A stretch of 64,000 nt of DNA from Bradyrhizobium sp. B124 (GTDB lineage Bacteria > Pseudomonadota > Alphaproteobacteria > Rhizobiales > Xanthobacteraceae), in the NCBI RefSeq assembly GCF_038967635.1, contig NZ_CP152413.1, forward strand, positions 7,072,001 to 7,136,000. The letters run 5' to 3'. Each line of letters opens with the position of its first letter. Within the stretch, counting starts at the first letter, position 1. Of this stretch, positions 15,025-21,952 are shown in pieces. Made by a program: the position numbers and the translations under genes. The notes under the pieces are model-generated. The model saw nothing but the letters and a program-made list of their open reading frames with translations, searched no databases and was not told the DNA's origin.

Positions 15025-16755
15025 ATGACAAGCAAGCAGTGGTTACTGTCGAGTTGTGTCGCATTCACATGCCTCATTTCGACCTATGCCGTCGCGGGGC
15101 CGATCGAAAACTACAGTTCGGTGACCTCAGCGCGTCTCGAAAATCCCGAACCCGGCAACTGGATGCTGTATCGCCGCACCTATGACGGACAGGGGTACAG
15201 TCCGCTCAACCAGATCAACACCTCCAACGTCAAGGACCTCAAGCCGGTCTGGACTTTTTCGACCGGCGTCATCGAGGGCCATGAGGCGCCGCCGATCGTC
15301 AACAATGGCGTGATGTTCGCCGCGACCCCGATGGGGCAGGTGATCGCGCTCAACGCCAAGACCGGCGAGGAATACTGGCGTTACAAGCGGCAGCTTCCCG
15401 ACGATCTGTTCCAGTTGCATCCGACCAGCCGTGGCGTCGGCCTGTGGCAGGACAAGGTCTACTTCGCTACCACCGACGACCATGTCGTCGCGCTCGACGC
15501 CAAGACCGGCAAGGTGGTCTGGGACACCAAGGTCCAGGACTACACGAAGGGTCAATATCTGACGCTGATGCCGCTGGTGGTCGACGGCAAGGTGATCGTC
15601 GGCGGCTCCGGCGGTGAGTTTGGCGTGCGCGGCTATGTCGTCGCCTATGATGCCGAGAGCGGCAAAGAGCTCTGGCGCACCTTCACCATCCCCGGCGAAG
15701 GCGAGCCCGGGCACGAGACCTGGAGCGGCGACGACTGGAAGTCGGGCGGTGGATCGGCCTGGATGACCGGCACCTACGACAAGGACAACAAGACGATCCT
15801 TTGGGGCGTCGGCAACGCTGCGCCGTGGCCGGGCTCGGCTCACGCCGGCGACAACCTCTACACCAGCTCGGTGATCGGCCTCGATCCCGAGACGGGCAAG
15901 ATCAAGAAGCACTTCCAGTATCACCAGAACGATTCCTGGGACTGGGACGAGGTCGATGCGCCGATGCTGGTCGACCTGCAGCGTGACGGACGCTCGTTCA
16001 AGAGCCTGATCCACCCGGGACGCGACGCGATCTTCTGGGTGCTCGAGAACAAGCCCGACAAGATCAACTACGTGTCCGGCTGGCCGTTCGTGAAGACCAA
16101 TGTCTGGAAGGGCATCGAGGCCGAGACCGGCCGGCCGATCGTCGATCCCGAGCACAAGCCGGTGATCGGCAAGCGGGTCGAGTTCTGCCCGTCGCTGTGG
16201 GGCGGCAAGGATTGGCCGTCGGCGGCGTACAGCCAGAGCACCAAGCTCGTCTACGTTCCCGCCAACGAGAACTTCTGCGGCGGCTTCACGGGCGAGAAGC
16301 AGCCCTTGGTTCCCGGCCAACTCTGGCTCGGCACCAAGCCGGAGGACATCGGGCTAACGCCGGCACCGAACGCCGATCATTTCGGCGAGTTGCAGGCGTG
16401 GGATCCGGCCACCGGCAAGAAGGTCTGGCAGCACGACTTCAAGACTTCGCAGCTGTTCGGCTCGGTGACGGCGACCGCGGGCGACCTGGTTCTCGCTGGC
16501 GGCACCAATGACCGGATGTTCCGCATCTTCAACGCCAAGACCGGCGAGCTGTTGTGGGAGCAGAAGACCAACTCCGGCATCATGGCGATGCCGATGTCCT
16601 ATGAGGTCGACGGGACGCAGTACATCGCGGTCCAGTCGGGCTGGGGCGTCGACGCGCAGCGCATCCAGGACGCGCTCGCCGGCAAGGTTGCGGGCTTCGA
16701 GAACAACGTCCCGCAAGGCGGCGTGATCTGGGTGTTCGCGCTCGACAAGAAGTAG
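15025..16755 (+). CDS. PQQ-dependent periplasmic alcohol dehydrogenase (methanol/ethanol family), lanthanide-type metal site
   Basis: A 576-residue quinoprotein with a signal peptide ending TYAVA-G. The eight-bladed propeller repeats (ALNAKTGEEYWRY, ALDAKTGKVVWDT, AYDAESGKELWRT, AWDPATGKKVWQH) are clear. Metal ligands appear as Glu in GGEFGVRG, Asn in WGVGNAAPW and catalytic Asp in NDSWDWDEVD. The second Asp two residues later is the extra ligand that marks lanthanide-dependent XoxF/ExaF-type enzymes, while Ca-type MxaF has Ala there. The vicinal Cys-Cys pair that contacts PQQ in methanol dehydrogenases is absent: the expected place reads FQLHPTSRGVG. No cytochrome c domain or gene is present. 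A strong GGGAGG lies before the ATG. Substrate unknown; a hairpin at 16769 ends the unit. Confidence 0.92.
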   Translation: MTSKQWLLSSCVAFTCLISTYAVAGPIENYSSVTSARLENPEPGNWMLYRRTYDGQGYSPLNQINTSNVKDLKPVWTFSTGVIEGHEAPPIVNNGVMFAATPMGQVIALNAKTGEEYWRYKRQLPDDLFQLHPTSRGVGLWQDKVYFATTDDHVVALDAKTGKVVWDTKVQDYTKGQYLTLMPLVVDGKVIVGGSGGEFGVRGYVVAYDAESGKELWRTFTIPGEGEPGHETWSGDDWKSGGGSAWMTGTYDKDNKTILWGVGNAAPWPGSAHAGDNLYTSSVIGLDPETGKIKKHFQYHQNDSWDWDEVDAPMLVDLQRDGRSFKSLIHPGRDAIFWVLENKPDKINYVSGWPFVKTNVWKGIEAETGRPIVDPEHKPVIGKRVEFCPSLWGGKDWPSAAYSQSTKLVYVPANENFCGGFTGEKQPLVPGQLWLGTKPEDIGLTPAPNADHFGELQAWDPATGKKVWQHDFKTSQLFGSVTATAGDLVLAGGTNDRMFRIFNAKTGELLWEQKTNSGIMAMPMSYEVDGTQYIAVQSGWGVDAQRIQDALAGKVAGFENNVPQGGVIWVFALDKK

Positions 16756-16768
16756 GGCGCACGATCAG

Positions 16769-16803
16769 AGCTTCGGTTCCATTGAAGCAGAACCGAAGCT
16801 TTA
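16769..16803 (+). terminator. Hairpin after the PQQ dehydrogenase
   Basis: A perfect 11-bp stem AGCTTCGGTTC / GAACCGAAGCT with a 10-base loop lies 14 bp after the stop codon. The T-run is short (TTTAG), so termination may be partial. Confidence 0.65.
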
Positions 16804-16887
16804 GAAAACGCGCCAACCGATAGGGGGCGATGCGATCGGGAAGCGGCGGTTGGGGAGACCGCCGCTTCCCGGTCCGCCTTGGCTTTC

Positions 16888-16909
16888 AGCATGATCCTTC
16901 CGGATCATG
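16888..16909. repeat. Short GCATGATC palindrome
   Basis: GCATGATC-cttcc-GGATCATGC is a compact version of the longer element at 18286-18332. It sits between the ends of the convergent PQQ dehydrogenase and small exported-protein genes. Confidence 0.6.
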
Positions 16910-16911
16910 CG

Positions 16912-17184
16912 CTATTTGCCCTTGGTGTCGACCTTCTGCTTCTCGTCCTCGTTCATCTTCTTGATCGTGGGATCACGGGTGGCCTCGCCTGTGGTTTGGC
17001 CCGTGGTCGAAGGTGGGCCGCTGCTCGGAACCGAGGTCTGGTCGGGCAGCACTTTCGCTGGACGCGTCGCGGTCGTGCTCGGCGGCGAGGCGGTCTGCGC
17101 AAACGCTGCCTGAGTCGCAAAAAGCAAGACGCCCGCGGACAAGATCGCCGCGGGCGTCTGGAATTTTCGAGGTGGGGTTCTCAT
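16912..17184 (-). CDS. Small exported hydrophilic protein
   Basis: 90 residues. The signal peptide ends with TQAAFA-Q. The mature ~60 residues are polar and low-complexity (many Thr, Ser, Pro, then Lys/Asp/Glu: TIKKMNEDEKQKVDTKGK), with no recognisable domain. A good ribosome site GAGGAG lies 8 bases upstream of the ATG. The IS630 element inserted only 27 bp before the start codon, so the ribosome site is kept but the original promoter is now over 1 kb away; expression may be lost or may depend on the IS. Function unknown. Confidence 0.65.
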   Translation of the reverse strand: MRTPPRKFQTPAAILSAGVLLFATQAAFAQTASPPSTTATRPAKVLPDQTSVPSSGPPSTTGQTTGEATRDPTIKKMNEDEKQKVDTKGK

Positions 17185-17211
17185 CGATCTGCTCCTCTAA
17201 AGCGCGATCTA

Positions 17212-18258
17212 GAGCGTTTCATTTTTTGATGGAAGCGTATCCGGCATTAACGAAGTAGTTGCTGCATTCGCCGGGCAGAACGCTTCTGACAATGTGGCCG
17301 ATGTGGTCGCAAGCGTCGTCGATCGTGCGTTTCTGTGCGATGCGCATCCAGTGCTTGATCTTGGCGAAGACTTGCTCGATCGGGTTGAGGTCGGGTGAGT
17401 ACGGTGGCAGGTACCACAGCCTTGCGCCGGCTTTCCGGATCATCTTGCGGACGGTCGGCGACTTGTGGCTACCAAGATTATCCATGACGACGATGTCGCC
17501 CGGTTTGAGCACTTTGACGAGTTGCTGTTCGACATAGGCGCGGAAGCTTTCGCCGTTGATCGGTCCGTCGAATACGCAAGGCGCAGTGAGCTGGTCGGAG
17601 CGTAGGGCACCGAGGAAGGTCAGAGTTCGCCAGTGACCGTGCGGCGCAAAGCCGCGCAACCGCTCGCCCTTGGATCCCCAGCCGCGCAGCGGGGCCATGT
17701 TGGTCTTGATCCAGGTCTCGTCGATGAACACCAGGCGGTTTGGATCGAGGCGATCCTGCAAGCTGCGCCAGCGCTGCCGCCGCCGCGCGACGTCGGCGCG
17801 GCCCTGCTCAAGGGCGAACAGTGTTTTTTTTGAAGCTGAGACCTTCGCGTCGCAGGAAGGTCCATACCGCATGGTGCGAGACTTTCACGCCTCGCGCGGC
17901 AAGTTCGTCCTTCAGCCCGTGCAGCGTTAGATGTGGCGTCTGCCTGATCCGCTCCACGATGAACGCTCGATGCGGTTCCAGAACCGGCTTACGGTGACCG
18001 CCCATCTTGCCCGGCGCCACCGAACCCGTCGCGCGATAGCGCTGCCGCCACTTCACGACGGACGACACTGCAACATCGAACCGGGCCGCCACAGCATGGC
18101 AACTCTCGCCGGATTCCACCGCTTTTACGGCTCGCTCACGCAGATCATTCGAAAGAGGTCGGACCATCCGATACTGGCCTCCGATCCAGCCAGCATCTTG
18201 AATCACAAACCGCCGCCCGACGGAATCCCTCCCGATTCAATTAATCGATGAACCGCTC
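17212..18258 (-). mobile_element. IS630-family insertion sequence, 1047 bp
   Basis: The ends are imperfect inverted repeats, GAGCGTTTCATTTTTTGA on the left and GAGCGGTTCATCGATTAA on the right (read inward), flanked on each side by TA (17210-17211 and 18259-18260), the target duplication expected of IS630/Tc1-like transposases. Removing the element and one TA restores a perfect 28-bp palindrome (CTAAAGCGCGATCT and its mirror). The transposase occupies nearly the whole element on the minus strand. The intact ends and reading frames point to a recent insertion. Confidence 0.9.
17219..18167 (-). CDS. IS630-family transposase in two overlapping frames (frameshift at A8)
   Basis: The upstream frame (from [17 protein letters not shown] at 18167) encodes the paired helix-turn-helix DNA-binding part ([20 protein letters not shown]) and ends with [10 protein letters not shown]. 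The downstream frame carries the catalytic domain: [16 protein letters not shown] and [11 protein letters not shown] form the DDE triad with 34 residues between the second Asp and the Glu, as in IS630. The frames join at TTC followed by eight A (minus strand, about 17823-17832). Moving from the first to the second frame needs +1 (or -2) slippage. Many IS630 elements are expressed by programmed frameshifting on an A-run; a one-base mutation in a homopolymer is the alternative. Together they give a ~315-residue protein of normal size. Confidence 0.88.
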
Positions 18259-18285
18259 TAGATCGCGCTTTAGCTGATTTGCTGG

Positions 18286-18332
18286 GGCATGATCTTCTCG
18301 GAAAACCGCTTCGCACTTTTCCGGATCATGCC
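18286..18332. repeat. GCATGATC...GATCATGC palindromic element
   Basis: GGCATGATCTTCTCGGAAAA then CCGCTTCGCACTTTTCCGGA and TCATGCC: outer arms GGCATGATC/GATCATGCC and inner arms CGGAAAA/TTTTCCG are both complementary, giving a two-part hairpin. I know this as a frequent Bradyrhizobium intergenic element. It follows the molybdoenzyme operon and may act as its terminator. Confidence 0.7.
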
Positions 18333-18374
18333 TCGGATCGATGAGAACGGCCCGCTTCAGCTAACGTTCCTGTC

Positions 18375-20702
18375 TCACGTCTCCAGCTGCTTGCCGATCG
18401 GAAGGGCGCGGATGCGCTTTCCGGTGGCGGCAAAGATCGCGTTGCTCAGGGCCGGTGCGAACGGCGGCACGCCGGGTTCGCCGACGCCGCTGGGCGGGGT
18501 GTCCGCCCCAGGCGGCACGATGTAGACGTTGGTGATCACAGGCGACTCGTCGATCCGGATCACCGGGAAGTCGTCGAAATTGCTCTGCTGCACCTTGCCG
18601 TCCTTGAAGCTGATCTCGCCATATTTGGCGAGGCTCAGCCCCATGATCGCAGCGCCTTCGATCTGCGAGGCGATCCGCTCCGGGTTGACGTAAGTGCCGC
18701 AATCGATCGCGGTGTCGACCCGCGGCACCGTGAGCTTGCCCTTGTCGTCGATCGCCACCTCGACGATGGTCGCGATGTAGCTGACGAAGGAACGATGCAC
18801 GGCGATGCCGAGACCATGGCCTTTCGGCACGGTACGGCCCCACTCGCCCTTCTCGGCGACCAGTTCGACCACCTTGCGCAGCCGCGCGGTGTCGATCGGA
18901 TAGCTGTCATAGGGCTCGCCGTAGTTCCAGGGATCCTTCACCGAGGACAGGTTGACGATCCGCGGGCTTCCGATCAGCTCCAGCAGCATCTCCTTCTGGT
19001 CGCGACCCGTCGCATGCGCGATTTCCCCGACCATGGATTGCACAGCGAAGGCGCGCGGGATGTTGGAGACCGAGCGGAACCAGCCGATCCGCGTGAACGC
19101 GGCCGCTTCCGGATTCTCGCACTGCAGATTGGCGATCTCGAACGGGTTGTCGATCAGGCCCATGCCGAGCTCGAACGGCGCTTCGTGGTTGGCGCCGGCG
19201 GCGAAGGTCGAGGCGATGGTCGGCGCCACGCTGCGGTGCCGCCACGCGATGACTTTGCCGCTCTTGTCGAGACCGGCCTCGATCCGTTCCACGGAGACGG
19301 TGTGCAGGAAGTCGTGATGCACATCGTCCTCACGGGTCCACTGCACCTTGACCGGCGCGCCGAGTTCCTTCGACAGCAATGCCGCCTCGAGCGCGAAGTC
19401 GCATTTCGACTTGCGGCCGAAGCCGCCGCCGAGCAGTGTCACGTTGACGGTGACATTGTCCTCGGGGATGCCGAGCGTCTTGGCGACATCCTCGCGGGTG
19501 CCGCCGGGGCTCTGCACCGGCGCCCAGATCTGGGCCTTGTCGCCCTTGACGTCGGCAACCGCGACCGGCGGCTCCATGCTGACATGGGCGAGATGCGGCA
19601 GATAATATTCGCCCACGATCACCTTGTCGGCGCTCTTCAGGGCCGCATCGACGTCGCCTTCCTTGCGCACCACGAGGCCGGGCTTGCGCGCGGCCTCTTC
19701 CAGTGAAGCACGATACGTGACGGAGTCGTACTTGCCGTTGGCGCCGTCATCCCAGACGATCTTCAGCGCGTCGCGGCCCTTGATCGCAGCACCGGTGTTG
19801 CGCGCGATCACGGCCACGCCGCCGAGCGGCTGGAACTTGGACGGCCAGGGCCAGCCCTTGACCTCCATCACCTTCTCGACGCCGGGCACTTTCATCGCCG
19901 CGCTGTCATCGAATGACTTGACCTTGCCGCCGGTGACCGACGGACGGGCAATGACAGCATATTTCAGGCCGGGCAGGCGGGTATCGGCGCCGTAATGCGC
20001 CTTGCCAGTCGTGATGTCGTGCAGGTCGACGATCGAGACCTGGCCCTTGCCGAGATAGCGGAAGTCCTTCGGGTCCTTGAGCTTGAGGCCTTCAACGCTC
20101 GGCACCGACTCCTTGGCGGCATCGCCGGCGAGATCGCCGAAGCCGATCTTGCGTCCACTTGAGCTGTGCACAACCTCATGGTTCTGCGCCTTCACCTCGG
20201 TCACCGGCACGCCCCATTTCTTGGCGGCGGCGGCTTCCAGCATTGAACGCGCGGAGGCGCCGATCTGGCGCATCGGGATCAGATAGTGCCGCGTGCTGCG
20301 CGACCCGTCGGTGTCCTGGTTGCCGAACTTGACCTCGTCGCCATGCGCCTGCTGGACATGGACGCGCGACCAGTCGGCCTCCATTTCCTCGGCGACGATC
20401 AAGGGCAGGCTGGTGCGGACGCCGGTGCCCATCTCGGCGCGGTGCGCCAGGATAGTGACGACGCCATCGGGGGCGATCGCGACGAACACGCGCGGGTCGA
20501 CCACGACGCCGTGCGGCATCTTGCCGGCGCCGGTCTCATAGGCGAACGCCTGGCGCGTCATCACGGGCGCGGCGAGCACGAAAGAGCCGGCGATGCCGAG
20601 ACCCTTGAGGATGCTGCGGCGCGAAAGGTTCTCGACCTTCACGTGCTTCTCGAAGCCGCGGAGCTTGCGAGAATTGGTCGGTATGTTGGTGCGGATGTTC
20701 AT
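18375..20702 (-). CDS. Molybdopterin-binding subunit of an exported molybdenum hydroxylase (IorB/xanthine-oxidase family)
   Basis: 775 residues. The N-terminus carries a twin-arginine signal ([20 protein letters not shown] at about 26-45), so the complex is exported folded. The family signs are [20 protein letters not shown] (molybdopterin contact), the EPPVAVADV strand, [20 protein letters not shown], and the C-terminal [14 protein letters not shown] containing the catalytic Glu of GxGE. This fits isoquinoline 1-oxidoreductase beta subunits, which hydroxylate N-heterocycles or oxidise aldehydes using water; the real substrate is not readable. The start at 20702 is chosen because the frame further upstream overlaps the partner gene. 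It follows the 2Fe-2S subunit with a one-base gap (TGA-C-ATG), so the two are translationally coupled. A cytochrome c subunit, often the third partner, is absent. Confidence 0.92.
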   Translation of the reverse strand: MNIRTNIPTNSRKLRGFEKHVKVENLSRRSILKGLGIAGSFVLAAPVMTRQAFAYETGAGKMPHGVVVDPRVFVAIAPDGVVTILAHRAEMGTGVRTSLPLIVAEEMEADWSRVHVQQAHGDEVKFGNQDTDGSRSTRHYLIPMRQIGASARSMLEAAAAKKWGVPVTEVKAQNHEVVHSSSGRKIGFGDLAGDAAKESVPSVEGLKLKDPKDFRYLGKGQVSIVDLHDITTGKAHYGADTRLPGLKYAVIARPSVTGGKVKSFDDSAAMKVPGVEKVMEVKGWPWPSKFQPLGGVAVIARNTGAAIKGRDALKIVWDDGANGKYDSVTYRASLEEAARKPGLVVRKEGDVDAALKSADKVIVGEYYLPHLAHVSMEPPVAVADVKGDKAQIWAPVQSPGGTREDVAKTLGIPEDNVTVNVTLLGGGFGRKSKCDFALEAALLSKELGAPVKVQWTREDDVHHDFLHTVSVERIEAGLDKSGKVIAWRHRSVAPTIASTFAAGANHEAPFELGMGLIDNPFEIANLQCENPEAAAFTRIGWFRSVSNIPRAFAVQSMVGEIAHATGRDQKEMLLELIGSPRIVNLSSVKDPWNYGEPYDSYPIDTARLRKVVELVAEKGEWGRTVPKGHGLGIAVHRSFVSYIATIVEVAIDDKGKLTVPRVDTAIDCGTYVNPERIASQIEGAAIMGLSLAKYGEISFKDGKVQQSNFDDFPVIRIDESPVITNVYIVPPGADTPPSGVGEPGVPPFAPALSNAIFAATGKRIRALPIGKQLET

Positions 20703-20703
20703 G

Positions 20704-21156
20704 TCACACTCCCGTCGATGCGAGATGGACGGCATTCTCGATCCGCTGGTAGCAGCCGCAGCGGCAGATGTTGCCCGACATGGCTTCGCGGATCTGGTCG
20801 TGGTTGGGCTTCGGGTTCTGGTCCAGCAGCGCCGCGGCCTGCATGATCTGGCCGGCCTGGCAATAGCCGCACTGCGGAACATTGACCTGGCGCCACGCCT
20901 TCTGCACCGGATGGTCGCCGGTCGGGTGCAGCCCCTCGATGGTGGTGACCTCGCGGCCGGCGACGTCGGAGACCGAGGTGATGCAGGCGCGCACCGCCTC
21001 CTTGTCGATGATCACGGTGCAGGCGCCGCACAGCGCCTGGCCGCAGCCGAACTTGGTGCCCGTGAGCCCTGCTTCGTCACGGAGATACCAGAGCAGCGAA
21101 AGATCCGGGTCGCCGTCCCAATTCTGTTCCTGGCCGTTGATTTTTAGTTTGATCAT
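20704..21156 (-). CDS. Two-[2Fe-2S] subunit of the molybdenum hydroxylase (IorA-like)
   Basis: 150 residues, the normal size of the small iron-sulfur subunit. A plant-ferredoxin-type cluster is bound by CGQALCGACTV, with the first Cys at GTKFGCG. The second, all-helical domain binds another cluster through CGYCQAGQ and CRCGCYQRI. All eight Cys are present. It has no signal of its own and should be carried out by the Tat signal of the partner (hitch-hiker export), as known for this family. It transfers electrons from the molybdenum centre to an external acceptor. The gene starts the operon; the ~500 bp upstream should contain the promoter. Confidence 0.93.
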   Translation of the reverse strand: MIKLKINGQEQNWDGDPDLSLLWYLRDEAGLTGTKFGCGQALCGACTVIIDKEAVRACITSVSDVAGREVTTIEGLHPTGDHPVQKAWRQVNVPQCGYCQAGQIMQAAALLDQNPKPNHDQIREAMSGNICRCGCYQRIENAVHLASTGV

Positions 21157-21654
21157 GGTCTGTCCTCGCTCTGCTTAAGCTATTGACCGGTGCGGGCAGG
21201 GCGGAACGTCTTCCATGGCCTGCGGCCGCGTTGATGTTTGTTTTTGCCAAGATATTCGTGAGCCAAATTATCGTGCCTGCGGGCTTGCGCTTTGTTCCAA
21301 GCACTCCTCTCGCGTCTCGAGCGCCTTGCCCGGCGCAGCATGGTGAAGAGCTGCGATGTTAGCAGAGGCAGGCCGTCGGGTGACTTCACAGCCAGGTGTT
21401 TTGCATTTCCGTTTGGCGAAAGCAGGGCCGTGCACGATGCAGACATGACATCCGCAGGTGGCCATCATGCGCACGGCGCGGCCGCATCGCTGGTCCGTGC
21501 GCTGAAGCCCCGCAGGGCGCAGGGGGCGTTCCGGGGCCGCTCCGGTGCCGAAATCGCCGGCACGGCATGGTAAGCATGGATGACAAAATCCCTGCCGCAG
21601 CGCACAAGCCATCTTGCGGCAGGCCGATTTCAAGGCTATTGCCTTCCCCTCAAC
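21157..21654. other. Intergenic region, 498 bp, no gene seen
   Basis: It lies between the start of the molybdenum hydroxylase operon and the tRNA-Glu gene, so it should contain both promoters. Several open frames cross it but none has a ribosome site or recognisable sequence. Confidence 0.5.
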
Positions 21655-21729
21655 GCTCCCTTCGTCTAGCGGTTAGGACGCGGCCCTCTCAAGGCTGAAA
21701 CAGGGGTTCGATTCCCCTAGGGAGCGCCA
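21655..21729 (+). tRNA. tRNA-Glu (anticodon CUC)
   Basis: The acceptor stem GCTCCCT pairs with AGGGAGC, followed by G and an encoded CCA. The anticodon arm GGCCCT-CTC-AAGGCT shows anticodon CTC for Glu codon GAG, and the T arm is CAGGGG-TTCGATT-CCCCTA. The D arm TCTAGCGGTTAGGA is standard. All stems are intact, so the gene is functional by structure. A decayed relative is found at 34073-34146. Confidence 0.95.
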
Positions 21730-21952
21730 AATGTTCGCTTTTCCGCGACATTGTACGACGCGACTCCGTTCGCGAGCGTCCTCCTGCTCGATAGCTGATT
21801 GATCGTGCCGGCCTGTATCAGCTGAGTTTGGCGCTTGTGCTCATTGGCGGTCCCGGCGACGGAGCTTTGAGCATCCGCGTCGCCCGCCTTGGCGGGCAGT
21901 TCGGCCCGTAAATCAAGCGGCGAGCGTCCCTGATTTCCGCTATGATCAAGCC

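Noticed and set aside
21157..21640. Several open frames between the molybdenum hydroxylase and tRNA-Glu
   Set aside because: None has a ribosome site or plausible protein content on either strand.
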